From positions 868,001 to 932,000 of the forward strand of contig NZ_JAIEZV010000001.1 of NCBI RefSeq assembly GCF_019599545.1: a stretch of 64,000 bases of DNA, written 5' to 3'. The notes below the pieces were generated by a model, which saw only the letters and a program-made list of their open reading frames with translations, ran no database searches and was not told the DNA's origin. Position 1 is the first letter of the stretch, and each line of letters opens with the position of its first letter. A program made the translations under genes and the position numbers. The DNA is from Halobacillus sp. Nhm2S1. GTDB taxonomy: Bacteria; Bacillota; Bacilli; Bacillales; Halobacillaceae. This document shows positions 32,193 through 40,274 of the stretch, in pieces.

Positions 32193-32858
32193 TTACTTAC
32201 TTTCTTCAGACCGATCAGCAAATAGATTTTCTTTCATCGCATAAATCGCCGCCTGTGTACGATCATGAACCTGCAGCTTGCTTAGAAGATTACTTACATG
32301 CGTTTTGACCGTTTTTTCTGTTATGTACAAGTCGCTCGCAATTTCTTTGTTGCTTTTCCCGAGCGTGATTTGAAAGAGCACATCTTTCTCCCTGTTCGTC
32401 AGCTTGAAATGAACGTCAGGTTCCTTCTTTTCTCCTCCACTGCTCATTTGCTCCAAAAGTAGATTCGTCGCTTTTGGGTGGAGCAGTTTCTCGCCTTTGG
32501 ACGCGGCTCTGATTGTTTTCACAAGTTCATCGGGGTCGACATCTTTGAGCTGGTACCCGACAGCCCCGGCCTGCAAAGCGGGAATAACATGGTCTTGATC
32601 AGAATAGCTCGTCAGGACGACCACCTTTGCTCCCGGATGGGCTTCACGTAATTTCTTCGTCGCTTCTACTCCATCCATGACCGGCATCATCAAGTCCATA
32701 AGCACGACATCCGGCTTCCATTTTTCATACGCGTTCAATGCTTTTTCTCCATTTTCCACTTCACCGATAACCTCGATATCTCTCTGCGTATTGAGAAAAA
32801 ATTTCAACCCTCTCAATACGACGAGATGATCATCCACGAGCATCACTCTAATTTTCAT
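32193..32858 (-). CDS. yhcZ: NarL/FixJ-family response regulator (YhcZ-like)
   Basis: A 221-residue response regulator: a receiver domain (about 1-120) with the phosphoacceptor Asp in VLMDLMMPVMDG, Thr/Ser in LTSYS, and Lys in YQLKD; then a LuxR-type helix-turn-helix (about 150-212, LTNREKDVLFQITLGKSNKE). It overlaps its kinase gene by 11 bases. The cluster with a GAF kinase and an Azr-type reductase matches B. subtilis yhcY-yhcZ-azr, although the order here is azr first. The ATG at 32856-32858 follows AGAGGAG. Its target genes are unknown. Confidence 0.9.
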   Translation of the reverse strand: MKIRVMLVDDHLVVLRGLKFFLNTQRDIEVIGEVENGEKALNAYEKWKPDVVLMDLMMPVMDGVEATKKLREAHPGAKVVVLTSYSDQDHVIPALQAGAVGYQLKDVDPDELVKTIRAASKGEKLLHPKATNLLLEQMSSGGEKKEPDVHFKLTNREKDVLFQITLGKSNKEIASDLYITEKTVKTHVSNLLSKLQVHDRTQAAIYAMKENLFADRSEESK

Positions 32859-34368
32859 GCTCACTACTCCTCTCCCTCCGGTACGGTAAAAAGACATCAA
32901 TCGTTGTGCCTGCCCCCGGTTCGCTTCTCACAGAAAGTTTCCCACCTAAGAGTTCTGCCCGTTCTTTCATACTGATCAGTCCGAGCGTCCGCCGATCGTC
33001 ATCCGCTTCGATTTGAAATCCACTCCCACGATCCCTCACCGTCATGCCCGCTCCTCCTTCTGTATCAAAAAGGTGGACCGTCACCTCTTTCGTATTCGCG
33101 TGTTTCGCGACATTGTTCATCGCTTCCTGACTAATACGCCATAGCGTTTCTTCTGCCTGGCGCGACCAGTCAGGGAGACGTTCCATATCAAACTGAACAC
33201 AGAGCCCAAGGTGCTCGCCATATTTCTTCATAGCTGACAGCAATCCCTCTTCCAGCCCCACCGGGCGCAACTGCCATATTAAGGAGCGCATCTCTTTCAA
33301 TGACTGCTGTGACATGGACCACATGTCATCCATTAATTCCCCAAGAGAAGAGTCGTACTTGGACACCATTTCCTTCGCGCCTTTAGCCGTCAAAGATAAG
33401 GAGAAAAGTTTCTGATTCACAGAATCGTGCAAATCACGGGCCAGCCGCTTCCGCTCTTCATGAAGCAGCAACTCCTGCCGTTTCTCTTTTAGATTGATAT
33501 TTTCATAAACGAGCGACAAATGCCGTCCCAGTGCGATCAAAAATTCATCATCACTAGGTTGGAATGAAGTGCTCTCTTGTGGTTCAATCCAAACAGCACC
33601 TCGGACAGCTTTTTCTCTGGTGATTGGGATCACCGCCAAATCCTCATGGAGTCTGACTTCATCCGACATCACGAAAGCCGGTTTCGTGCCTATATGACTT
33701 TCAATGTAACAACCAACCGAAGACCAGCCGAAAGTCTTCTGTCCTTCCCTCTGTAATATCTCCCGCAATTCATAAAAGTCATCCGCAGACCATAAAAAAC
33801 CGGCAAGCTGGTTCAATTTTTCAAAGCTTTCTGCACGCCTCCGTTCATCTTGATATAAACGGGTCCTGCGTATGGCTGTACCAATTTGGAACCCTAGCGA
33901 TTGAAGCAGCGTCAATTCTTCCTGAGAGAATTTTTCCTTACGAGGGGAAGCGACATTCAATAAGCCGAAAGATTCCGCTCCGTCTCCAAGCGGAATCGTG
34001 GCATGGTGGGTAATCCCATTTGTATCCCCCCAAGCATGCTGGATGGCTTCATTCAGTCGTTTACATTCAATGATGTTGACCGGCTGATTCAGCTTCCCAT
34101 TGCGATAACGGCTCAAGCAATAACAATCTCCGCTGCACATCGGCTTATAGTCCCCCCATGATAAAGCAGGAGGAAGTCCATGATGCGCAGCGAGTACATA
34201 TTCTTCTGGATGATCAAGGAGAAAAACCCACCCCGCATCCAGCTTCGTCAATTCCAGCAACTTTTCCAGTACGGTCTGAAGCATCGTCGTCATGTCGTTA
34301 CAACGGTTAAGCGTTTCAGCAATAACTTTCATAATGTTCAATTCTTCTACCCGTTCATATCTACTCAT
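32848..34368 (-). CDS. yhcY: GAF-domain sensor histidine kinase (YhcY-like)
   Basis: A 506-residue cytosolic sensor kinase without transmembrane segments. Two GAF-like domains (about 15-165 and 190-300) are followed by a HisKA_3 dimerisation domain with the phosphoacceptor His in RLARDLHDSVNQKL (about 328) and an HATPase_c domain (about 400-500). The first GAF contains MCSGDCYCL, a cysteine cluster that could hold a cofactor or sense redox. The ATG at 34366-34368 follows GGGGGTGG. It pairs with YhcZ and the FMN reductase, which suggests a redox or quinone signal; that is inferred. Confidence 0.9.
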   Translation of the reverse strand: MSRYERVEELNIMKVIAETLNRCNDMTTMLQTVLEKLLELTKLDAGWVFLLDHPEEYVLAAHHGLPPALSWGDYKPMCSGDCYCLSRYRNGKLNQPVNIIECKRLNEAIQHAWGDTNGITHHATIPLGDGAESFGLLNVASPRKEKFSQEELTLLQSLGFQIGTAIRRTRLYQDERRRAESFEKLNQLAGFLWSADDFYELREILQREGQKTFGWSSVGCYIESHIGTKPAFVMSDEVRLHEDLAVIPITREKAVRGAVWIEPQESTSFQPSDDEFLIALGRHLSLVYENINLKEKRQELLLHEERKRLARDLHDSVNQKLFSLSLTAKGAKEMVSKYDSSLGELMDDMWSMSQQSLKEMRSLIWQLRPVGLEEGLLSAMKKYGEHLGLCVQFDMERLPDWSRQAEETLWRISQEAMNNVAKHANTKEVTVHLFDTEGGAGMTVRDRGSGFQIEADDDRRTLGLISMKERAELLGGKLSVRSEPGAGTTIDVFLPYRRERSSEHEN

Positions 34369-34415
34369 TGTTCCACCCCCTTCTTCGTATTGTCGAATTC
34401 TCAAATAACGCCCAT

Positions 34416-34934
34416 TCAACTACTCTTCACGTTCAGAAAACGAACAGCCATAAATTCCGCCAATAATAGATCGAGCTTCTCTTCCATCTCCGCTCTCAAA
34501 CGATCCCCTTCAAAGTGTTCCGGATCAAAAATCAGCTGCCCGGGAGCCACAGCTGCGTAGAGTCCACGTCCAACGGTGCGCATCTGGTTCAGTGCATTGA
34601 TGCCGCCTTTCCCACCTCCGGAAACAGCAAGCAGCAAAGTGGGTTTCCCTTTAAATTGTGAGCCGCTTAAAAACTCTAGCGCATTTTTTAGCGCGCCACT
34701 CATACCATTATGATATTCCGGCGACACCCATATAAAACCATCCGCTTCCGCGACAATTCTTCGCAGCCACTGGACGGAAGGTCGGTTTCCCTGTGACTCT
34801 TCTCCATTAAATAAAGGGAGATCCAGCCTACTTAAGTCGACCAGGGTTCCATCCAATTTATGCTCTAATGCCTGAGCAACAACCTTTGTCCGTCCATTCT
34901 TCCTCGGCGTTCCACTAAAAATCACGATACTCAT
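34416..34934 (-). CDS. azr: NADPH-dependent FMN reductase / azobenzene reductase (Azr-like)
   Basis: A 172-residue flavodoxin-like reductase with the FMN phosphate loop SGTPRKNGRT (about residues 7-16) and the isoalloxazine region VSPEYHNGMSGALKNALE (about 70-87). The family reduces azo compounds, chromate and quinones using NADPH. TAAGGAGG precedes the ATG at 34932-34934. It heads the operon with the YhcY/YhcZ-like pair, the same partnership as in B. subtilis azr. Confidence 0.9.
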   Translation of the reverse strand: MSIVIFSGTPRKNGRTKVVAQALEHKLDGTLVDLSRLDLPLFNGEESQGNRPSVQWLRRIVAEADGFIWVSPEYHNGMSGALKNALEFLSGSQFKGKPTLLLAVSGGGKGGINALNQMRTVGRGLYAAVAPGQLIFDPEHFEGDRLRAEMEEKLDLLLAEFMAVRFLNVKSS

Positions 34935-35039
34935 TCTTCATAACCTCCTTACTTCTTAGGTTATGGGAAAAGGCATCATCTTGAATCCGAGAATGGAAGG
35001 AAGATCATCTACACCATTGGACCGAAAACATGCGTTCGT

Positions 35040-35525
35040 CTATAAAGAAAGGAAATCATCCGGTTGAATGGATGGGGCCGGCGGAAGGGGTTGAACATCC
35101 CCGCCTTCTCCTGGAGGGAGGGGACGGCTGTGGATGATAGGATAAAAAAGTTCGAAGAAAGCTGTTCTGGACATGAACGTGGTTTCTTCGCCTACATCCA
35201 AGTAGACGTTTTCCCTGTCCTTCCCATAATAGATGTGGATCAATTCATCATCTCCGAAGTCCAACGTTCCTAGTTTCCCGTTTTTAGTCCATTCACCTTT
35301 AACACGGGCCGCTTCATATACACCCTCCCTAATCGTCACAATCTCTTTGATGGATTCGATCTCTACTTTTCTTTTCATCTCAGAATCATGAAGAATGATG
35401 GTTGATGGAACTTGGGTGAAATCTACGTCCCTAGACTGCTCTAAAGCTTCCTCTTTGACGACAAAAGCATCCACAGGCATGGCACCAAATAGCACAAAAA
35501 TAATGACGAAGGTCAACTTCTTCAT
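35040..35525 (-). CDS. secreted hypothetical protein, 161 aa
   Basis: A signal peptide (MKKLTFVIIFVLFGAMPVDAF, cleavage near residues 19-21) leads a mostly beta-strand, acidic exported protein. The tail is Pro-rich (SRPLPPGEGGDVQPLPPAPS). AAGGGTGAG precedes the start at 35523-35525. It is not in an evident operon. Family unknown; no catalytic motif seen. Confidence 0.75.
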   Translation of the reverse strand: MKKLTFVIIFVLFGAMPVDAFVVKEEALEQSRDVDFTQVPSTIILHDSEMKRKVEIESIKEIVTIREGVYEAARVKGEWTKNGKLGTLDFGDDELIHIYYGKDRENVYLDVGEETTFMSRTAFFELFYPIIHSRPLPPGEGGDVQPLPPAPSIQPDDFLSL

Positions 35526-35552
35526 CCACTCACCCTTTCTGGGATTTTATAC

Positions 35553-35582
35553 AAAAAACACTTGAACCTTCATGGATTCAAG
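35553..35582 (-). terminator. Rho-independent terminator
   Basis: On the minus strand CTTGAATCC and GGTTCAAG form a hairpin with a short loop (35561-35582), followed by TGTTTTTTG. It ends the gene at 35595-36305. Confidence 0.8.
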
Positions 35583-35594
35583 CGTCTCTTGCTG

Positions 35595-36305
35595 CTATTT
35601 TTTGAATAAGGACATAATTTTACCGAGGGTTCCACGGGAATTTTTGACCGAATGTTCCAACCGTTCATTGAACTCGCTTTGAGAGCGCCACTCTTTCTTT
35701 TGTTCCTCGCGCATCTCCCGGATTTCTTTTTGGAGATATTCCGACTTTTCTTGTTCTTCACGCAACAGTTCTTCATACTGTTCTTTCTGCTGCTGCATCA
35801 TCTTATCCATTTTCGTATGCGTCTTTTGTGAAAAGTTCCCGACTCCGGAGCTGATCACATGGTGATCCTGTTTTAAACGGGATACGGTCGTTTTCAGTTC
35901 AGCCATATCATTTTTCAACTGAACGTTCATTTCTCTTGAGGCCGCAAGCTCACTGGCCAGGAAACGGAACATCTCTTTCATCTGATCGGAATCCTGCATC
36001 TCCGTTCCGTCATATGTATCGGAAAGTGCGAGTTCGCGAGACTCATAGCCTGCGAGAAGCTCCTTCTGTTCTTCTACGATTTCTTTAATTTTATCTTCTT
36101 TCGGCATTTCTGTATCACGAATTTTTATGAGAGCCTCGACATCTGACCTCACAAAGATCCGCCGGTCGCCGTCTTTGAAAAACTCATACCCGTTCTGTTC
36201 CAAAAGCTGCCCATACCGTCTGACCGTCGTTGTGGCGATCCCGACTTCTTCGGCTACTTCCTTTGTTGAGAAAGCACGTTCGTTCGGTTGTATATCGTGT
36301 CGCAT
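35595..36305 (-). CDS. MerR-type HTH protein with coiled coil (RacA/DUF3967-like)
   Basis: A 236-residue protein. Residues about 10-60 form a MerR-like winged helix (FSTKEVAEEVGIATTTVRRY, RIFVRSDVEALI). A long charged coiled coil follows (about 110-220, including KNDMAELKTTVSRLKQD and REEQEKSEYLQKEIREMREE), ending in KIMSLFKK. This layout is shared by RacA (chromosome anchoring at the pole in sporulation) and DUF3967 plasmid or chromosomal proteins. A DNA-binding, self-associating role is likely; a RacA function is not proven. Confidence 0.82.
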   Translation of the reverse strand: MRHDIQPNERAFSTKEVAEEVGIATTTVRRYGQLLEQNGYEFFKDGDRRIFVRSDVEALIKIRDTEMPKEDKIKEIVEEQKELLAGYESRELALSDTYDGTEMQDSDQMKEMFRFLASELAASREMNVQLKNDMAELKTTVSRLKQDHHVISSGVGNFSQKTHTKMDKMMQQQKEQYEELLREEQEKSEYLQKEIREMREEQKKEWRSQSEFNERLEHSVKNSRGTLGKIMSLFKK

Positions 36306-36412
36306 ATCGGGCCTCCTTTTCTTTCTATATAATCGTTATCAAACATCACTACATCTATTATAAGAGTTTTTCGACTTTCTGCCCATCCACATTCCGTTTT
36401 ATTTTTCCCCTA

Positions 36413-36958
36413 TTAATCTTCTTTGTTTGACTTGATTCCTAAGAATTTCTCCATACGAATGTCCGCCCACTTGCTGCCGTTCCAATACGTGAAATCCGGG
36501 ATCCTTGCAATCTCTTCATACCCGAGCTTCCTGTACAGCTTCTGTGCCTTCTTATTAAATTCGAACACCCCAAGCTCCACACGGTCTAATCCTGCCTCTT
36601 TGATCCGGTCTTCCAAGTAACGGATAGCTTCGAATCCAATTCCTTTCCCTCGACCGGCTGCCTCACCAATGGTAATTCCGATCCAGGCTGTATCTTGTTC
36701 TTTTTTATGTAGATGACCAGGGTTGATCATGTAATTCATTTCACCAACGAGTTCACCATCCATATAAATAAGGAAAATTTCATGGTTCTTCAATCGCTGT
36801 TTCAAACTTTCCGCTGTCACTTCATACCTTTTCTCCAATGCCTCCTGATCCTGATTCGGTCGAACCATCGGTATGAGTGCAGTGTCGTTCTCCCACCGAT
36901 GATAGGCCGATGCGATCTTTACTGTTGGCTCTGTCAGTTTCTCAAATGTAACTCCCAT
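36413..36958 (-). CDS. GNAT family N-acetyltransferase
   Basis: A 181-residue acetyltransferase. The acetyl-CoA loop is in GRGKGIGFEAIRYLEDRI (about residues 115-132) and the C-terminal ELGVFEFNKKAQKLYRKLGY strand and helix are typical. The ATG at 36956-36958 has AAAGGGGG at an eight-base spacing and is preferred over 37013-37015, which has none. The family modifies amino groups of small molecules or protein N-termini; the substrate is unknown. Confidence 0.88.
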   Translation of the reverse strand: MGVTFEKLTEPTVKIASAYHRWENDTALIPMVRPNQDQEALEKRYEVTAESLKQRLKNHEIFLIYMDGELVGEMNYMINPGHLHKKEQDTAWIGITIGEAAGRGKGIGFEAIRYLEDRIKEAGLDRVELGVFEFNKKAQKLYRKLGYEEIARIPDFTYWNGSKWADIRMEKFLGIKSNKED

Positions 36959-37155
36959 GGGTGTTTCCCCCTTTCGCTTCATCACTTCAATGATTTTATC
37001 CGCCAAATTTCCCATGCTATAGTTTTCGGCATGTTTTCTTTATATATGGGAGTCTCTATCGAATCCTTGTTCTTCTATTAAAACATATCTCAACCCTTCC
37101 AAGCATAGATTCATTGGTTTACAATAAGATGAGCTTGAACACCAGGAGGTCGAAT

Positions 37156-37989
37156 GTGAAGAAAACAACACTCATGATCCTCATGCTTCTCACCGTTCTC
37201 ACCGGTTGCATGAATGAATCAACAAGTAAGAGTGCTCAGGGAATAAAGAAAGAAGGGAAAAGCCAGGCCTATACCGCTGACAACGTCTATCAATGGCTCA
37301 ATGAATCCAACTTGCTGGAAGGAGAAAAGGAGCCATTGCCGGATAGCGTGCAGGAACACGACCAATTCGTGAACGGCTACTCCATAGGAGATATCGACAT
37401 CATCGAATACGAAAACGCTGAAGGAACAGAGCACCTTAAAGATCATCCGATCGCCCTTGTCCATGAGAATATCGTCCTCATGTTCCTCGGTCAGATGTCA
37501 CAAAAAGATAGCTTTCAAGCCGTCCTTGAAGCAAGAAAGCCTCTTGATGGACTTTACAGAGGCTACTTTAACTCTGCAGAACAACAGTCTTTTGTCCGCC
37601 AATTCAGAGATGAGGCATTCAATGGCTTCAAAGAAACGATCACCCATTTTTACAAGCTGGAAGATTCGTTGAAGTCTGATACGTTCACAAGGTTCCTGTA
37701 TCAAAAAGAGGTGACATGGAAAGGCACACTTGTCCAAACGTTCCCTGATTTTATCGTTGTCTATGCGGGCGACGCTTACAATGGAGAGAATTGGCTGAAT
37801 ATCAAAACGAACAGCACAGAGATGCTGCCCTACACCTTTGTCGTTGAAACCAAGAACCTTGAGGGAAAATCATTGGAGTTGGATGTGGAAAGAGGAGACA
37901 CCATTACTGTCAAAGGGCAGATTAATAAGCAGGGATCTTTAAAGAAGGAGACTCATTGGGGATTGGAGAACGGACTGGTCATTCAATAA
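37156..37989 (+). CDS. lipoprotein of unknown function, 277 aa
   Basis: A signal peptide (KKTTLMILMLLTVLTGC) with the lipobox LTGC at about residue 18 leads an acidic extracellular protein. The C-terminal 100 residues are beta-rich (GTLVQTFPDFIVVYAGD, LDVERGDTITVKGQIN) and look like an OB-type or tRNA-binding-like strand set. The GTG at 37156 follows AGGAGGTCGAAT; an in-frame start at 37114 has no ribosome binding site. Monocistronic. Family not recognised. Confidence 0.8.
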   Translation: MKKTTLMILMLLTVLTGCMNESTSKSAQGIKKEGKSQAYTADNVYQWLNESNLLEGEKEPLPDSVQEHDQFVNGYSIGDIDIIEYENAEGTEHLKDHPIALVHENIVLMFLGQMSQKDSFQAVLEARKPLDGLYRGYFNSAEQQSFVRQFRDEAFNGFKETITHFYKLEDSLKSDTFTRFLYQKEVTWKGTLVQTFPDFIVVYAGDAYNGENWLNIKTNSTEMLPYTFVVETKNLEGKSLELDVERGDTITVKGQINKQGSLKKETHWGLENGLVIQ

Positions 37990-38019
37990 GGGGTTCAGAC
38001 AATTCTGGAACCCCTTTAC
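37988..38019 (+). terminator. Rho-independent terminator
   Basis: AAGGGGTTC (37988-37996) pairs with GAACCCCTT (38008-38016), overlapping the stop codon. A short T-run follows. Confidence 0.85.
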
Positions 38020-38076
38020 AGAAAAACATATCGCTTCATAGGCATCCGATGGTGAAGGTTCATGCCTTTATTACAA

Positions 38077-38334
38077 CTATGGAACAGGTACAGGGACGAA
38101 CTCGAACAGATACGTAAAAAACAATACAAATGCCATAAAGGAAACGATCAGCTTACGCTTTCTGAATTCGATGATGGCAAATGTTGCAATGCCTACTATG
38201 GTTAAACCATAGAAAACAAAATCGAACCAGCGCTCTTCTATATAGAAAATTTTCACCGTATATAATAGCCAGTAAAAAACCACTGCATAAAGGTACCACA
38301 TGGTATGTTTAGACTCTCTTTTCTCATCTGTCAT
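38077..38334 (-). CDS. small membrane protein, 85 aa
   Basis: Three helices after a charged N-terminus (MTDEKRESKHT), ending SFMAFVLFFTYLFEFVPVPVP. The ATG at 38332-38334 has GTGGGGGAG at six bases; the longer frame from 38493 lacks a ribosome binding site. Function unknown. Confidence 0.68.
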   Translation of the reverse strand: MTDEKRESKHTMWYLYAVVFYWLLYTVKIFYIEERWFDFVFYGLTIVGIATFAIIEFRKRKLIVSFMAFVLFFTYLFEFVPVPVP

Positions 38335-38410
38335 GGCTACTCCCCCACAAAGGAAAAATGGTTGCATCTTTTTTATGTCGTTTTCATTTTCCCTTTCTCC
38401 ATCAAACGAA

Positions 38411-38512
38411 TCATGATCCATCCGTGTATTTGTAAAAACGCGGCTTGCTGAAATAAACCCCTGTAAGCAAAAAGAAGAGCGAAGCAAGCACACCTGCTGC
38501 AGCCTGGTTCAT
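38411..38512 (-). CDS. possible 33-aa membrane peptide
   Basis: The frame from ATG at 38510-38512 encodes MNQAAAGVLASLFFLLTGVY plus a basic end (SKPRFYKYTDGS). The only ribosome binding site, GAGGAG, lies about 30 bases upstream and would suit an ATT nine codons earlier. It precedes the 85-aa membrane gene on the same strand. A coherent hydrophobic product suggests a gene, but support is weak. Confidence 0.35.
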   Translation of the reverse strand: MNQAAAGVLASLFFLLTGVYFSKPRFYKYTDGS

Positions 38513-38603
38513 GAATAGAGAAATAGGAAGAACAATCGCTTCTCCTCTCGTGAAAAGTTAAGTACTCTTTAAGGTGATAGATATAAAATTATGTAAATAG
38601 CAG

Positions 38604-38777
38604 CTAAAGGGAAGGATGGTCAACATCCATCATATTTGCAAGAAGGATGTAAAAGAAGAAAGAGATCGGGAATGTAACAATAAATAAAAGACGAATGGCC
38701 ATAGGATAAAGACCCACCTGAGCAGCAATTCCTGCACAAACCCCATGCAACGAATGGTTCGTGACGGATCTTTTCAT
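38604..38777 (-). CDS. small PspC-domain protein, 57 aa
   Basis: ATG at 38775-38777 follows AAAGGGGGATTGAAAA. The 57-residue product begins MKRSVTNHSLHGVCAGIAAQ and continues VGLYPMAIRLLFIV plus one helix (TFPISFFFYILLANMM). The GVCAGIA-x-G-x(3)-A-RLLFIV pattern is the PspC domain core. It is shorter than the PspC at 31256-31453 and monocistronic. A role in envelope stress or membrane homeostasis is inferred from the family. Confidence 0.78.
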   Translation of the reverse strand: MKRSVTNHSLHGVCAGIAAQVGLYPMAIRLLFIVTFPISFFFYILLANMMDVDHPSL

Positions 38778-38853
38778 TTTTCAATCCCCCTTTACAGCTC
38801 AACAAATTCTATAAAACCCTTATTTCTTTACAGGCAGCAAAAATTTCAACATT

Positions 38854-39198
38854 TCAACGATAACAACAAACTTGCAGACGGTTACCGTCCAAATCATAAA
38901 AATCGAAATAATCGTTTTCTTGGTCTCTTTGCTTGTCGTCAACGTTCACCTTTCTCTCTTTTAACTGTTCATACGTCTCATCTAAATGGTTCGTGAAAAA
39001 GATGGGATAGTTTTGATTTGATGTATCCACGCTTTCCTTCTCTTCAATCGTCAAGGGTACCGGATGATTGCCAATGGACAGGACACAGTACCCTTCTCCT
39101 TTAAAAGAGACGGTAAATCCCAGCTTTTCTTCATACCATGAACTGGCTTTTTCCACATCCTTTACACCCATACACATCGTATCGATCTTCTCAATCAT
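38854..39198 (-). CDS. VOC family (glyoxalase-like) protein
   Basis: A 114-residue vicinal-oxygen-chelate protein: MIEKIDTMCMGVKDVEKASS, then WYEEKLGFTVSFKGEG, and the end YFDFYDLDGNRLQVCCY. The second half holds the usual metal-side strand. The ATG at 39196-39198 overlaps the previous stop as ATGA and has GGGGGAAGGG upstream. It is cotranscribed with the membrane gene at 39195-39419. Substrate unknown. Confidence 0.88.
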   Translation of the reverse strand: MIEKIDTMCMGVKDVEKASSWYEEKLGFTVSFKGEGYCVLSIGNHPVPLTIEEKESVDTSNQNYPIFFTNHLDETYEQLKERKVNVDDKQRDQENDYFDFYDLDGNRLQVCCYR

Positions 39199-39419
39199 AC
39201 CGACCCTTCCCCCTGCCCATATATTTTCCTCGCATCCGCCTTTTTCTGCGCCTGCCACGTCCGAATCATATTGGGAACCCCGACACTCAAACTGACTAAC
39301 AAACTCCACATGACATAACGCCACTCCCCTGTAAATAAAGCGACCACCATAAAAAAGGCGAGCTGCCCCACAAGGGCAAACCATGAAGCAATCCAGGCAA
39401 ACGTCAGGTTTTCTTTCAT
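39195..39419 (-). CDS. small membrane protein, 74 aa
   Basis: Two helices (about 8-28 and 34-52) and a basic end (TWQAQKKADARKIYGQ). The start at 39417-39419 follows GTGGGGATGGG. Its stop overlaps the start of the VOC gene, so the two are translationally coupled. Function unknown. Confidence 0.72.
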   Translation of the reverse strand: MKENLTFAWIASWFALVGQLAFFMVVALFTGEWRYVMWSLLVSLSVGVPNMIRTWQAQKKADARKIYGQGEGSV

Positions 39420-39491
39420 CCCATCCCCACTTTCTCATGGTAAATGATTCCTTTTACTCATCGTATCACAAAAATAGTGAAACAGAACAAA

Positions 39492-39519
39492 AAAGCCACT
39501 GAATCTTTTCAGTGACTTT
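39492..39519 (-). terminator. Rho-independent terminator
   Basis: AAAGCCACTGAA (39492-39503) pairs with TTCAGTGACTTT (39508-39519) with one mismatch and a four-base loop. On the minus strand it is followed by a T-run. Confidence 0.9.
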
Positions 39520-39527
39520 CATGGTGT

Positions 39528-39845
39528 TTACCACCAATATGGATAATAATACGGCCACCACCTGCGTATCCCCCAAAACGGGAAACCGAAGAGCCCGAAC
39601 GGTCCAAAGAATGGGAAAAACAGGCGACTGTCCTCCTGGTTAACGCTCCTATTCTGCCCCTGCTGGCTTGTGGGCATAAGCAGGTTCATTTGATTTTGAT
39701 CATAGCTGTGCAAGAGTCCTGTATGTGTCTGCCCATCATCCATTTCAATTTGTACCATTTGATAAAGGTTTTGCCTACAGAAGTCATGAACATTTTGAGG
39801 CTGGCTGCTACTTCCCTGCATCTGTGGGTTCCCTGTATTGTTCAC
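39528..39845 (-). CDS. hypothetical protein with aromatic C-terminus, 105 aa
   Basis: A 105-residue protein in two parts. The first 75 residues are polar, with NNTGNPQMQGSSSQPQNVHD and a small conserved-looking core (FCRQNLYQMVQIEMDDGQTH). The last 30 residues are almost only Phe, Pro, Gly, Trp and Tyr (FFPFFGPFGLFGFPFWG, then RRWWPYYYPYWW). The GTG at 39843-39845 follows AAGGAGGGTGATGGG. Such tails occur in spore-surface and coat-like Bacillaceae proteins, but the family is not recognised. Confidence 0.75.
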   Translation of the reverse strand: MNNTGNPQMQGSSSQPQNVHDFCRQNLYQMVQIEMDDGQTHTGLLHSYDQNQMNLLMPTSQQGQNRSVNQEDSRLFFPFFGPFGLFGFPFWGIRRWWPYYYPYWW

Positions 39846-39954
39846 CCCATCACCCTCCTTCGACTCCTCACATTTTATGCTGGGAGCCCAGGAAGGTGAT
39901 AAGAACCAAAGCACTAATTCCGTTTGATGTCGAGAGCCTCTCTATCTGCTTCCG

Positions 39955-40038
39955 AAGTTTTATTAACCGTTTTTAAGCACTTATTAGCGACTCCGAAGCA
40001 TTTATTGGCACCTTTTATACATTTCTTTGCATCTTCTA
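39955..40038. repeat. four imperfect 21-bp tandem repeats
   Basis: Units start at about 39955, 39976, 39997 and 40018. They share a core like TTATTRGC plus a T-rich end. The same kind of repeat, with the same period, occurs at 56902-57063. They lie in a 258-base gap between genes at 39845 and 40104. No coding use is evident. Confidence 0.6.
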
Positions 40039-40103
40039 GTGTTGATTAAATGATCTGTGCGCGTGCTCAGGATATTTCTCTCAACAAAAGACTGATGAAC
40101 TTC

Positions 40104-40259
40104 TTATATTAGTAGATTCCTTATATACAGAACCCCATAGATGACTCCGCCCAAAAAACCGATAAATAATCCGACCATGATAAATCCATACGCGAACCCT
40201 TTAATCATGGAGATGAAGTCAAGAGCCATGGTTTTTAATGTGTCCAAAATATAATTCAT
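40104..40259 (-). CDS. small membrane protein, 51 aa
   Basis: ATG at 40257-40259 follows AGAAGGAGTCGTCAC. The product (MNYILDTLKTMALDFISMIK, then GFAYGFIMVGLFIGFLGGVI) has one amphipathic and one transmembrane helix. It starts 15 bases after the stop of the 1136-residue membrane protein, so the two are probably cotranscribed. Function unknown. Confidence 0.72.
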   Translation of the reverse strand: MNYILDTLKTMALDFISMIKGFAYGFIMVGLFIGFLGGVIYGVLYIRNLLI

Positions 40260-40274
40260 GTGACGACTCCTTCT

